Shown: positions 24,035 through 36,114 of the stretch, piece by piece
Layout: every line of letters starts with the position of its first letter
Position numbering within the stretch: position 1 is the first letter of the stretch
Assembly (NCBI GenBank): GCA_011009095.1
Contig: VTPC01000494.1
Span: forward strand, 167,394-231,393
DNA: 64,000 bases
Direction: 5' to 3'
From: Ignelater luminosus
Lineage: Eukaryota; Arthropoda; Insecta; Coleoptera; Elateridae
Translations under genes and position numbers: made by a program
The notes under the pieces: model-generated
What the model saw: only the letters and a program-made list of their open reading frames with translations
Databases searched by the model: none
Told to the model about the DNA's origin: nothing

Positions 24035-24648
24035 NNNNNNNNNNNNNNNNNNNNNNNNNNNNNNNNNNNNNNNNNNNNNNNNNNNNNNNNNNNNNNNNNN
24101 NNNNNNNNNNNNNNNNNNNNNNNNNNNNNNNNNNNNNNNNNNNNNNNNNNNNNNNNNNNNNNNNNNNNNNNNNNNNNNNNNNNNNNNNNNNNNNNNNNNN
24201 NNNNNNNNNNNNNNNNNNNNNNNNNNNNNNNNNNNNNNNNNNNNNNNNNNNNNNNNNNNNNNNNNNNNNNNNNNNNNNNNNNNNNNNNNNNNNNNNNNNN
24301 NNNNNNNNNNNNNNNNNNNNNNNNNNNNNNNNNNNNNNNNNNNNNNNNNNNNNNNNNNNNNNNNNNNNNNNNNNNNNNNNNNNNNNNNNNNNNNNNNNNN
24401 NNNNNNNNNNNNNNNNNNNNNNNNNNNNNNNNNNNNNNNNNNNNNNNNNNNNNNNNNNNNNNNNNNNNNNNNNNNNNNNNNNNNNNNNNNNNNNNNNNNN
24501 NNNNNNNNNNNNNNNNNNNNNNNNNNNNNNNNNNNNNNNNNNNNNNNNNNNNNNNNNNNNNNNNNNNNNNNNNNNNNNNNNNNNNNNNNNNNNNNNNNNN
24601 NNNNNNNNNNNNNNNNNNNNNNNNNNNNNNNNNNNNNNNNNNNNNNNN
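24035..24648. other. assembly gap, 614 N
   Basis: Unsequenced scaffold gap. Long frames that appear to cross it are artefacts of translating N. Confidence 1.
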
Positions 24649-25162
24649 GTCGCATATGATTTCATAAACACAACTCTTAGGAATGCCAGTCATCGTAGCA
24701 ATTTCATAAACTGTAGTGCGACGATCTTTCCTAATCAAACATTCAACAACTGTGCAGTTGTCATCCATGTGTGAGCTCCTTGGTCTGCCTTTCTTCTTCT
24801 ACTGATCATCATTCAGCTCCGTTTGTCCATCTTCAAATTTTTTGTACCAAACGCTGATTTCTTTTCGGCTTAAAACGTTCGGGTCATAAACGCCCTGTAA
24901 TCTGCAATAAATTTTGCTCTGATTAACTTCTTCGGCTTGCAAAAATCTGATAACTCCACGCACCTCAACACTACGAATACACTGCGATTACACACGTCAT
25001 GTTTGTTTGTTTCCCGGAAGCTAAATTGAATCCTGAACAAAACAACGCTCCAGACACTACTACTGCACGCATGAACGCCTCTAGTCATGCACATGGCGCC
25101 AATATTGCGCATGTGCAGTTTGTATAACAGCCACCTGTACCTTTAATATCGGATACTCCTCG
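24649..25162 (-). mobile_element. mariner element, N-terminal half up to the gap
   Basis: The minus strand encodes a mariner transposase N-terminus. Blocks are VRGVIRFLQAEEVNQSKIYC, then VYDPNVLSRKEISVWYKKFE, a stop in the DDQ*KKKGRPR linker (usually DEERxGRP), then RKDRRTTVYEIATMTGIPKS of the second helix-turn-helix. The catalytic domain would lie in the gap. The outer terminal repeat is probably CGAGGAGTATCCGATATTA (complement of 25,144-25,162), followed by TA at 25,163-25,164. The other end is not visible. It resembles the lineage that gave human SETMAR more than the other mariners in this window. Confidence 0.8.
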
Positions 25163-25164
25163 TA

Positions 25165-28100
25165 GAACCCATATGTAATTTTAAATAATACAGTGGTGAA
25201 AGGATTAAGTACGAAACGGATTTAATTTTACGTTTAGTTATACGTTTCAGATGATTCTGCAGAATAAATTCGTCTGGACTGGATCAAGAATTGTTTTGAT
25301 TCTCTTGGGGACGATAAGTCGGCTTTTCAGCCAAGAACACAAATTTATTTGAAAAAAAATGAAGATAAGGATGAAATAAGAGGCAATCAAGTTCGTAGGT
25401 GTTGCTGTTCTGGTGTTCCTTGCACCATTAAGCAAACCTATGGAAAACCTTTTAGTCGGTTTGGGGATTCGTATTTGGATCTCCTGAATACGGACCTACA
25501 GCATTAATCGTTCAACCATGAGGCTCATTGTATCCTGCAATTATAAATACGCTGCACCACTCTAAAAAAAGATGTTTAGGCGCTCATTAAGTCATGGTGC
25601 TAAATCAGTACTTGCTCAAACGCCAATGAATCGTTACGTATTATGACATTGTGTACATACATGAAAATTTGGCTTCTCCTAGAGCGTAATTTGACCAGAT
25701 TGATTTGACTTGACAAATAACAAGCGATAGCTTGTGTAACCAAACGGGCTAAATCAAATTATTTGACAGGATTATTTTATACTTTGAGAAATGCCAACGC
25801 TCAACCGAGTTGATTTTTAAACGCTTGAGATTTTACCATGGCTACGCAAACTCCTGGTTATCAATAGCAATAATTTTAAAGCGACGGATACTTTTGGTTA
25901 AATGAATTTTTTTTCTAATCACCTTAAGAAAATAACTCATTAAGTTTAGGGTGAGTCTGTTAATTTTTTTTACGTGATTAAACACGCCCTGGTTCTAAAT
26001 TAATTATACTTGTCCTTGGTTCAAAACTCCATTACCTAACCATTGCTGAATGTTAAAAATTGTATATTACTTTTAAATTTTAATTTTAAAAAGGATTTTT
26101 CCCTTAATTACTTTACAAGTGAAGTATATTATTAAACAAACCTTTTTCCTCTAATATTTTTCTAGATAATGCTACAAACGTTACATCCTTTTTTTAAATA
26201 AGAACATTCAAACTTTTAATCTCAACGTGTTGACTAAATATTATTTTGATAAAGTCATTACTTTATTTTTCATTTTAATTCTAAATATAATCTAAATACA
26301 ACCCATTTTAATAAAGTCATTTAAAAAAAACGTTTCATCTCACGTTATTTGAGTTACAAATTAATTTTCATGGTAAACATTTTCTTCCACGTACATATAA
26401 AGTTATATGTTGGATTTACGATGATGAGTAAATTTACCAAATAAATATTAGGTTACGGTTTTTAGTTGAATTTTGCACAAAATAATTTTCCAGATTCTAA
26501 ATTAATTTGGAATATATTAAATCTTTCGGGTTTTGTTTATAAGGGTATAGCTTAGTGCCGTTGTTTTACATCAAAGAGATAATTAGATAACATAAAAAAC
26601 TTTTATTAATTCAAGTTCTAGAAATTAATTTTATGAGATCTTTAGATTCATCTTTATTAAACTCTGGGATTTTAGTAACCAAACGGAATCCTACGTGGAA
26701 ATAAATTTGTTATGGACGTTGATTTTATGCAATGAAAACAATTCTTTTAGTTCCTCAGAAAGTACTTGACAAGAAGAGTGTTGATTCTTCAAAAACTTAC
26801 TTCCTATGAGTTCATTGGCCCTCTGAATTACTTTTAGTGACTGAAGTCCGTCATTCCAATTTGGCCTGTGAACAATTGAACATCCAATTCAATTTTTCGA
26901 CTTAGTATGATTATCTAGGTTATCGTTCCATCATCAGTATCGTGTAGAGGATGAATATGTTGCCAACAAACTGTCTATACCATATAACGCTATATCTGCT
27001 CTTCCTTCTGTTTGTCTAAGCACCCAGGTGCTACATATAACCGTTGGTTTGTCATTTATGGTTCAGCACCAAAAACTTCAAGATTCTTTTTGAAAAACCA
27101 CTAGACCAAGAAAACGCATAAACCATAGATTTACCATTACTAGATACCTCCACATACCATTCATGTCCCAATAGCTTTATAGCAGTTTAATAAAGGTAAA
27201 AGAAACGAGTGAATGCTCATTTAAGTATCGTAACTATACTGTATTCAAATGTTTACCTCTACCACATTGGAAAAGGCGCGTTTTGTTTTGTTAGAGAACA
27301 AAAAAACTGTACAAGCTGCATTAAAAAGAATGTACCAAAAATCCACGTAAACTTTTAGAACTCATATCTCAACGTCAAACTGGGTTTTTATAATAATTTT
27401 TGTCTAGTAATTGCAAAGATGATCTGAGATGGATTTTAAACTTCTTTCTAAATAATTTTTAAACTTTTCCATCAATTCTTTAGTCATCTTTTAAAAACTG
27501 TTTCTGAAGCATTTACTCTTTTAATTTCTTAGAAGTGTTTTAAAGGTTGCCTCTTCCATCTTGTTCGACTCATTATGACACACAAGATGTCTAACAAACA
27601 AAGTGAATAGAGCAGATGCTCAATCTAGTATACTTCCAATTTGATTAAACAATAATTAACATCCTTTCACAGACAAGGTTTCATTTGTGATATACATACA
27701 TTTACGTTTATCTTATTAAACAAATGATAATAATATATTTAACCCACGAACTGTTTGGATTATGTAACGTCGTTACAGCAACCAGGTTAAACCCAATATA
27801 AGCCTTTAAAGCAGTTTATTATACGCAGTTTGCGTGCGGTATAAAGCGAACAAGTTTCACCTGAAATTAATGGGGCAAGTAAGTATTCATTAAGGTAAAC
27901 AAATCAGTTCGTCTTTAATTAAATAAAACGAAAACTTGATTATACGAATTTCCCACCCCCGATATGTAATAAACTTTTTAAATTCCCTGCCGAAAATGCG
28001 TGAATTATGTTAAATATAGCTTTTAGAACGAATCCATTACTGCCCTGGATATCAGTTTAATGATGTAAACTCGAATAGTAGAGCTGTATCTAAACTGCAA

Positions 28101-30018
28101 TGTTATCTAATTTTGCGTTTCATGATATGAATGCAAAGCAGATGGTAAATTAAAGCAGCCAACGATTGTAAACGGGGTCAGTAGCGACATGCATTTAAAA
28201 GCTTTAAAAGGAAAAGGTTTAATAACAAATACGTTGTGTTAATTCTAACTGAATCGACTTTTTATATTTTTATGTAATCAGATAAGGACTAACATAAGCT
28301 TAGTTAGATTTTCTCTATCAGAAATCTTTATTTTACAAGCAATATCGGCTCGCTCTGTATCATTTGATGAAAGCGCTGGTAATGGACACGTCTCCAGTGA
28401 CTGATTGCAAATTTTACGAAATTTCCTTTTCAACAATTTTACAACTTCTAGACGAACTAAATCAAGCTTCCTTGAGTATAGAGCAGGAATTAAGAATCCA
28501 ATTGTGAGATGTTACTATTCTTTTTGAATCGGTATAATGCTTGAAGCAAAGTGAACCTTTCGAAAACAGTTTTAAGTTTTTTGGATCAAATCTACGAATT
28601 TTGGTTCATCACCCAGTTGTAGTCTATATCAGAAAATCTCACGTAAGAGAAAAAGTCAAAGAAGGCTTCCTCTTCAGCTTGAACACATAACAGAACAAAT
28701 TCTAAAGATATTCATTTATTACATTAAGTCCAGTTCTTTAAACTTGTAAGATTTTTTAAAATTGCTATTGTTCATATGTATTGAGATCAATCACTGGAGA
28801 CGTGCTTTACTAAGAAATCGTCCAGAAACTGAGAATATCTAAACCAACCAAGAAGCGTTAAAATATCCTTTTGGTGGTACAAGAACTTTGTATCCACCTC
28901 TCAAGATCATATGTAATGTTAGCTGTTATTTTTGTTTCATTGATAATTAAGCAATATTGTGATAATTAAAATTAACAAAAACTCATTGTCTCCATCATTA
29001 TTGTCTCTTGAGTGAGACACAACTCATCCCAAATTGACGTACAAAGTAAATCTTGTGGTAATAGGTTGCGGACACTGAATTCTGAGTGATGGATTGTGCT
29101 TGGCGTATGTTTCAAGGGTGTTAAAAACCAGTATTACACAGCTCAAAAATATAAAATTTATAGTAGCATTCATGTTCTATGTACCTAGCAATGGAAATGC
29201 TACTCTCTTCTTGTCATTGACTTAATCCAGACTTTTATTCTTATTCATAATTTCCTATGATCTGTAATGTTATTTTGGAAGTTTTTTGATATTTCTCATC
29301 AAATTGCAGAAATATCCAGTTTTGTTTATTAAATCTTTTGTTGAGAACATTTTTTTAAATTCCGTCTGGATATTTTTTATTATATTCCACACGTATGTTT
29401 CCTAGAAAATTTTGTTGCCGTCTTGGCGCGATGCAAGATTCAACAGGCAAGAACAGTCTGAGGCCAAGTTCGCTTTACTCTGAATTAGTTCGCGCTAAAA
29501 CTTTCCATTGTATACAAAAAATGCATTGCATCCATGTATGTTTCCTTTTAAGCCTGACTTTTGGTTTTCAATTCGACACGTTTCGTTAGGGCGTGGCGAT
29601 ACGCTCAGCCCTGGACGCGCGAACTAGGGATGCGCGGAAGCTGAGTTTCTAGATAGCCAGCGAAAGAGCAAGTCCCATCCTCGAATACTCTCTTCCTTCG
29701 AGATTATCGATGAAATATTTATTGCAGATCCATAACATTTGTGAAATTTTTTTGGGCCCATTCTTCTAATGGGATTTATTTCAAGGGGTTTGTAATTACA
29801 TAAAGTAAAAATCTTGGAGTTTGTGCTTCGTAGATTAAATTGCTTTTTTTAAATCACAACTTTGTCCAATTAGAAGCTGGAATTATACTACGACAATGCT
29901 CGTTTTTATTTATTTGCAACTATACGTTTATTGATTCCTAAATAAACCGTTGAATATTAATTAATCTGGGAATTTTATTTGTGTACTATTAATTTACTAT
30001 TTCAGGCTGTGTATTGTT
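25165..30018. other. AT-rich sequence, no recognised gene
   Basis: Nearly 5 kb without a supported gene or named repeat. The GC-richer patch 29,390-29,700 contains a 64-codon frame with no homology by eye. Confidence 0.4.
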
Positions 30019-30525
30019 AAAGTTAATGTACAATTATTGTGAACCAGACCTGTAGACCAGTATTGATGCGTTAAATAGGTAATTATTTTGATATGTCATT
30101 AGTAAAACTTAAGTTAAGTGACAAATCACCCGAGGATTACTTTGAGTAAATTTATGGTATTTACCGGTTTGGTGGACTTCAACGAGCTGCTTAATGCAAA
30201 GCCGAGTAAAATTTTAAAATAATATAAGCTTCTGGTAAGTTAAAGAGTGTTCATTGCCACCAGGGCACTTTCTTAAGATATCTATTATACAGGGTGTTCT
30301 GGTGCGCAACCACATCAGCAAATGCGATCACCTCGACCTGATTCCTAGCGCCCATATAAACTGTGACATCTTCAAGAAATCCCTGGGGACTTTTCTTGAG
30401 TTTCTATTTCAATTTAGGATGAATTATCTGTGAACCAATCGCATCTTCGTCATTCGAGCTGTTGCGAACACAACATTCAGATCTGCACGGGCATAAGACC
30501 TCTTTGTTGGGTTTTGCCCGTGACA
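30019..30525 (-). repeat. decayed coding repeat, copy 1
   Basis: Homologous to 44,846-45,297 over about 500 bp at an estimated three-quarters identity, with a roughly 25-bp insertion around 30,280-30,300. On the minus strand both copies read a similar peptide: here GARNQVEVIAFADVVAHQ followed by EHSLTYQK. Shared protein sequence between diverged copies means the ancestral element was coding. I do not recognise the protein. Confidence 0.65.
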
Positions 30526-31409
30526 AATTCAAAAATGTTTTATTTACAGCTGTATGAGGAGACGCACTTGTGTTAATATAAAGTCTGCACTTTAGTTTAC
30601 ACAGAGTCTTTTTAAGAGATCAAACGATGTAATTAACTTCATGAAAACTACAATGCCAGTAATTATCTTTAACACTAAAAAAAGTAAAAAAGATAGTTAG
30701 TTTGAAGTTGAAGGACAGCTTGAGTTTCCTGTAGTAAAGATGCTTTTTGTCATTCCTGTTACAAAACAGCAGTAACTTATATTTTGCATCTGCAATTTTT
30801 AGTGATGACAGACGTCTTTTAAAATAAGCGAGAAAGAAACTACAGAAAGCGTCTGATTCACATAGGAAAAAGAACTAAGGTTCGGTATAGCAACGTTTAA
30901 TCTGGATCAGATTGCGCATTTTAGATTCTAGCTGATAAATGCCAAGGGAGTCACTTTCTTGCTGATGTCATTCTTTTGCATTTAAGATAAATCATGATGT
31001 TGGAAGAAAACAATAAAGACTCTAACATGGGTATAGTTCTAAGAATCACTTCTTGCATGTATATCGGTTCTGTAAGAAAGACAGCACAAATAGATTTAAA
31101 CCTGAAATTTCGTTATAAGTGTATAGACCAGCTTGCGATATTTTTTACGCTGTTTTTTCATCATAAGGCTTTTTACTACCTATTTACGTTATATCGTCTC
31201 AAGCCGGAACACAGCAAACTAGAAACAGATAAAATAATTATCTACGACTGAATAGAAAAAAGTTTTGTAAGTAATAGAATTGACTAAATCCGCTTCTTAC
31301 TCCTTATGACAAAGATTTGAACGGACAATACCTAAATAGTTAGCAGTAAAGGCAGAAAAACAATCATAAAGTCTCCTAAAAGTGCCTACCAATAATGATC
31401 TAGATATTT
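30526..31409. other. non-coding, nothing recognised
   Basis: An 85-codon frame at 30,994-31,251 (+) has no family resemblance. Confidence 0.35.
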
Positions 31410-31690
31410 CATTTAGTTTATCGGCGGTGAGAAAGTAAAGCTATGAGAATAAAAGATGTATAGTACTGGGAAAAAGATTCCAGATTTGAAGACGCCACTG
31501 AAAGGGCGGGCGTAGAAAATATCACTTTTAAAAGCACATTTGAAGTCTGGAAATGTATCTGTAGTCATGAGCTTTTCTATTCTGTCGATCAGGATTTCTC
31601 CGAATATTTTATTTAAGATATTAAAAAGGGTTATGGGACTTGCGCATTCCAATTTATGTTCTGTCAGTCTCAGTTATTAGTCATAAATTG
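31410..31690 (-). pseudogene. reverse transcriptase fragment (LINE)
   Basis: The minus strand reads SPITLFNILNKIFGEILIDR, the RT motif 1 region (consensus YRPISLLN...K), followed by IEKLMTTDTFPDFKCAFK, the block normally ending in a QxGF-type motif. No catalytic aspartates are present. It is a short 5'- and 3'-truncated copy that differs from the other RT remnants in the window. Confidence 0.65.
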
Positions 31691-32040
31691 CTTTGTCTAA
31701 ATGCTACATACCTTCTACTTCACTCGTTGAAAATGCTTGGTTGCATTTAGAGTCTACAGAGAAAGAATTGCAACTACAATCAAAGGTGCATCTACTGAAA
31801 GTAATATTTAAATAACGATGCAGAAACTAGTAAAAATGACAAAAACGGCAAAAACAATTAGTCCCTGAAAATTGAATAGGAGGTTATAACTCAGGATGTG
31901 TGGGTGACGTAAAGGATAAGTATTAAAGATGTGTTGTTGTATTTCTAAAGATTTCTGTAGATTATCTCAGGGTTGTGTAGCCCGAGCGGCCAAAAACTAA
32001 TTTTTATATTTTTCTTTAATTTATGTTTTGACTAAAGTAA
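31691..32040. other. non-coding, nothing recognised
   Basis: AT-rich flank of the inverted-repeat element that starts at 32,041. Confidence 0.3.
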
Positions 32041-32728
32041 TCATAGTCCAGTCGATAAGCTGGGAAAAAAGGCCGAATAAAAAAAACACTTAGCACGAAT
32101 TTGAAAACCCTTTTTTGCAATGAGTTCTATATGACCCCAAGGTCATTGCTGACTATTGAGACCTTCCACCCGCCCCCCCTTCTGCCTCAAATCGCGAAAT
32201 CAATCCTGGTAACCACTCCCTTTCTGGAGATTTTTTTTTATTTGTCAAAATGTGCAAATTTTAGCTCAAAAATGGCTTCTAGAAGGTTTTATGAGTCGCT
32301 GATCCAGAATCCGGGATTAGTTTTCTGGAAAAGTGAACCTGGCCGTGAAAAACGAAAAATTTGGCTTAATTTCTGGAAAAATTTTTCTTGTTCGTGGAAA
32401 TTTTGAATTTTAACTCGAAAGTGGGTCCTAGGGGGTTTTTTGGTTGCTGATCACGAATCCAATATTAGTTTTCCGGAAAAACCACCCTGGCCGTAAAAAA
32501 TCGGAAAATTAGGCCTAATTTTTGGAAATGTTTCTTGTTCGTGGAAATTTTGAATTTTAACTCGAAAATGGGTCCTAGGAGGTTTTTATGGGCGCTGATC
32601 ACGAATCCGATATTGGTTTTCCGGAAAAACCACCTTGGCCGTGGAAAATCGAAAGATTTGGCACAATTTCTGAAAAAATCTTGGAATCCAAATTTTTTTA
32701 TTCTCCCAGCTCATTGATTGGACTATAA
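32041..32728. mobile_element. non-autonomous TIR element with internal tandem array
   Basis: The ends are imperfect inverted repeats: TCATAGTCCAGTCGATAAGC... at 32,041 and its complement-like CCCAGCTCATTGATTGGACT at 32,704-32,728, with about 4 mismatches in 24. Inside are three head-to-tail units of about 148 bp. The interior is non-coding in any consistent sense. It looks like a MITE-type element that carries or captured a satellite. No clear target-site duplication was seen. Confidence 0.65.
32265..32700. repeat. three tandem units of about 148 bp
   Basis: Units start at 32,265, 32,414 and 32,561 (periods 149 and 147), each with the core GCTGATCACGAATCC or a variant, then a CCGGAAAA-type block and GGCCGTG. 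The first unit is the most diverged. The spacing is near nucleosomal repeat length. Confidence 0.85.
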
Positions 32729-33042
32729 GGTGTAGATTCTTTTTGTGATTTTTCACTTTCGTGATCACAATCTTTTGACCAGTTGATCACCTTCATAGTC
32801 ACACAATTGTAATTATTCAGATATCTAGAAATTCTAGGGCCTAGACCAACACCCACGAATGAGACTTTAAATATTTGAAACTGCTTCGTTTTGTGCTACT
32901 ATAGAAACTAGATCATAAAACATAATTTTTGGATTAAACATGATAGCTCAAACTACAGCCTTACCCAACTTTTAAGCTAATATGTTATATAGACCCTCTA
33001 GTATTGAACTTTTTAAGATACTAGTACATATAGCAGAATAGA

Positions 33043-33192
33043 TGAATATTTCCTATGTCTAGTTGTAAGACATATAATTTATTTTAGACATGGATGGCCT
33101 AATAGCTCAGTTGGTAGAGCATCGGCACGGAAAACCGTCGGTCGCATTCTCAAATTTAAATCTCGTTTGTGGTTGAATATTTTCTATGTCTA
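33043..33192 (+). repeat. tRNA-related SINE-like insertion with 19-bp TSDs
   Basis: The 19-bp sequences at 33,043-33,061 and 33,174-33,192 are direct repeats with one mismatch, flanking a 112-bp insert. The insert contains AATAGCTCAGTTGGTAGAGC (33,101-33,120), an excellent RNA polymerase III A box in a tRNA D-arm. The B-box region (33,146-33,166) is degenerate. A cloverleaf could not be closed, so this is not called a functional tRNA. About 34 non-tRNA bases precede the tRNA-like part. Long TSDs plus a tRNA-like head point to LINE-mediated retroposition. Confidence 0.68.
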
Positions 33193-35720
33193 CTATCTTG
33201 AATATTAAATCTTTTAATTTTCGAAGGATGAAATCCATTAAGACAAAAACCTTAATTATGGAAACTCTGTCTCTGTTGCTTGCTTTATTCCCCTTATCCC
33301 CGTGACTATACTAGAATTCACAAACAGATGGAATAATCAGGTTTAAGCCGCATACTCTAGACAGGTTCAAACGGTAACACTTCTGTTAAGTGTTAAGTAA
33401 AAAACATAGTGAACCAAAACCGGTGAACGTTGATCAGAGTAAAACCCACTTAGAAATCTTTTACTGGTGCCAGGTAATCTGCATCTCTGAGTGATCACGT
33501 ACTTTTATGACTTTGTCTCTTTGTGAATTCTAGTATAGAAGTTATTGAGAACATGAATTATGCGCTAAACAGTGGAACGACACGAGCGCCTGATGTGCAT
33601 TAAATGAACAGTTTTTAAGTAGTCACTACCATGACATTTTTACTAATCTCTTGAAAACGAACTACAGAGGTTTTGTGTTTTCACTGGAAATTAAAAACTG
33701 CATTCAACTGGTACTAAATGGAAAATTTGTACACCACCGCAGTAGGTCAGTATGTAGTGTTAGTGCAAGAAGCATAAACTTAACAGACTTGGCATGGATG
33801 TATCGAGTGTTTCAGTAAAATAATAAAAAGTAAAGAAGTCAAAGAAAAGCGAGCATTACTGTTACTCATGGATTGTTCTACATCATCAAAAGACGACGAA
33901 GATGTTTTATACGCGATTAGGAATCCGCACCAGTAGAAAACGCTGTAAGTAATGTTGCGACGTTGTCAGGATGTGCAATTTTATTCACGATTTAATTTAC
34001 TAATTTTGCGCTTTTTGTGGCATAAATAACTGAGAGGTAGTTTCGGTTAAATAGGAATGTAGAAATTAATATAGATAGCATTACTTATAGCCTGCACTGA
34101 TAATTAATTATAGGAGTGTAGATTTATTATTAAAAAGGAGGGGAAGCACCACCTATATAAGACGAAATGTATTAATGTCGGAAAGCTGACTATCGTACTC
34201 CGCTTGCTATAGACCTAAGTTGTTGGTCAGGGCGCAGGCCCGGTAGTGTTCTATTCCATTACCCAGCATTTCAAGCTCATCCGATTGACCTGCGATTGGA
34301 AGAGCAGGTCGTGGCCAATCCCCAACTCATCTATTCCACAGTTGGGTACCTGAGTTTGAGGTTCCTCAGGTCTGACCACTCTACCGCTGCCGAAATTCTC
34401 CTCCCATCCGTGATAACTTCTATTTTCCCATCCTTATTCCTTTCGCATCCTCCCGTACCGCGAACTGTAGGAGGTTATGGTTCTGAAGAAAACCGTTTTA
34501 ATTCCAACCTCTTCCTAATACCTACATTCCTACTAAAAAAAAGCATCCACCTACCATAATTAAAAAATTCCAACACACCACTCAACCACCATCAACATGG
34601 ACCATCATTAAACAACCACTCTTGTCAACACTAACTCCATCTTCATGCGATCCAGAGCTGCCGCAAGCTGCAGCACATCAAGATATCATTAGCAAGCAGC
34701 AACAAGACCCAACAACATCGGCCACAACATCATCATCATCATCGACGAACCATCAGCCTTCAGGACCACCTTCAGTTCTTTCAGCTCCATCAACTCCAAG
34801 TATCTACAGCCGCCACAACATCAACAATTTCCTCATCAGAGCCAGCTAGAACTCAAAGGGTCGTCTTCATCCCAGAACTACAACTACAACTACAATCTAC
34901 AACAGGAATCTAACCAATCTCCTGTTCAACTGACTCTATTGTTACTAACTAGCACCACCTAAATACCGGACGAGCGTCGGGAACAGCCACCAATAATTCT
35001 ATACTACAGAGTTTGAAAGAAACTAGAGAGATTCTAAAGCCGCTGTATCCCTTTAAGCATAGTTGCGATTCTGTCTCCTTGGAAGAACAACAAGAGTGTA
35101 GTAAGACCGAAACAATAGTTAACCAAACCGACCAATCTATCTTACTATACCAACCGACACCGTTACCACCATCTACTCCTATATAAACTTCCGCCTTCTT
35201 ACTGTAGACCCTGGTAACTGTTCCGTCACTACGCTTTCCTCCATTCTTCTAACATCCCAAACCGCTTTGCATGTCGTTCAGTAGTTTGCAAAACGTGCCC
35301 GTATAATATCGTAATGCAAACACTGTTAGATACTGTAAATAATGTAAGATATAAGTGTTGCTCCGTTTTATGAATTGAATTAATTCTTGCTATGCCGCTT
35401 GAAATAAATTTTTTATAAATTAACCTGCACTGAGACTTTTATTTGCACCCTACTAATAAGCATTAGCAATGCTGCCGACCGACCCCGAGAAGACCCCTGT
35501 GGCACCGTCTTCTTCACTGCAGTTACCTGGCCAAGCGATTCGTGGAAGAAATGGCTGGCACCATAAGGCCAAACTCTTTAAAATTGGCACCCGAGCACCG
35601 TCCACAATAAACCACCCACCGAACCCAACAAGAGCGTCGCACTACCGATTTTGTAAAATTAGAAAATTTAAAATAAGCTCTGCTGGGAAATACCTACATT
35701 TCTGATATTTCATAATATAC
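33193..35720. other. no recognised gene; low-complexity CAA/CAT stretch
   Basis: The segment 34,560-34,860 is rich in CAA, CAT and TCA triplets and gives a Ser/Thr/Gln-rich frame that looks like chance low complexity. TATATAAG at 34,154 and AATAAATT at about 35,403 have the flavour of LTR signals, but no repeated LTR pair or pol gene was found. The frame at 35,469-35,705 (+) is unrecognised. Confidence 0.35.
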
Positions 35721-36114
35721 ATTGGAAAAAACACAAAATTTCATAACAGATTAAAAGGTATTTGTTCACATAAACGGCAATCAAAGCTGATACTAATCAT
35801 TTCGTTATGAATAGATTTTCAGATTGAAACTGAAATATTTAAAAATACAATTAATTAGATAAATTTAGATTCTTTTGCATTAATTCATCAATAGTAAGAT
35901 TAAAAATATTTAAGTAAGCAAAAACTGTGGCAAAACACAACAAAGTCTTTAAAGGGCAGGCTGCCATCCAGCAGGCTTAAATTGTTCTTGTTAAAATTAT
36001 AAACTAATTTTAATTTTAAACAATGATACTAATTTACTTGCATCTAACGTTAGTTTTATAATTTTCAGGATAAACTATTTTCAAATTAAATCGTTTAGTT
36101 TTTATTATAAATTT
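35721..36114 (+). repeat. direct repeat, copy 1
   Basis: Aligns with 37,398-37,819 almost end to end with scattered substitutions and small indels (for example an extra stretch near 37,570-37,595 in copy 2). Non-coding and AT-rich. Could be an old local duplication or two copies of one non-autonomous element. Confidence 0.85.

Noticed and set aside
23829..24774. Long open frames of 213-280 codons on both strands
   Set aside because: They exist only because the run of N is translated as X; the flanking real sequence is short.
32101..32717. Open frames repeating NSKMGPRRFLWALITNP-like sequence
   Set aside because: They follow the 148-bp tandem array and are open by chance; no frame is conserved through all three units.
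33096..33170. Functional tRNA gene
   Set aside because: The D-arm is good but the T-arm/B box is degenerate, the acceptor stem does not pair, and TSDs flank the unit, so a SINE-like insertion fits better.
34622..34849. Ser/Thr/Gln-rich 75-codon protein
   Set aside because: Low-complexity CAA/TCA/CAT sequence; no start context, splice sites or homologue recognised.
34140..35460. LTR retrotransposon based on TATATAAG and AATAAA-like signals
   Set aside because: No repeated terminal sequence, primer-binding site or pol motifs found.
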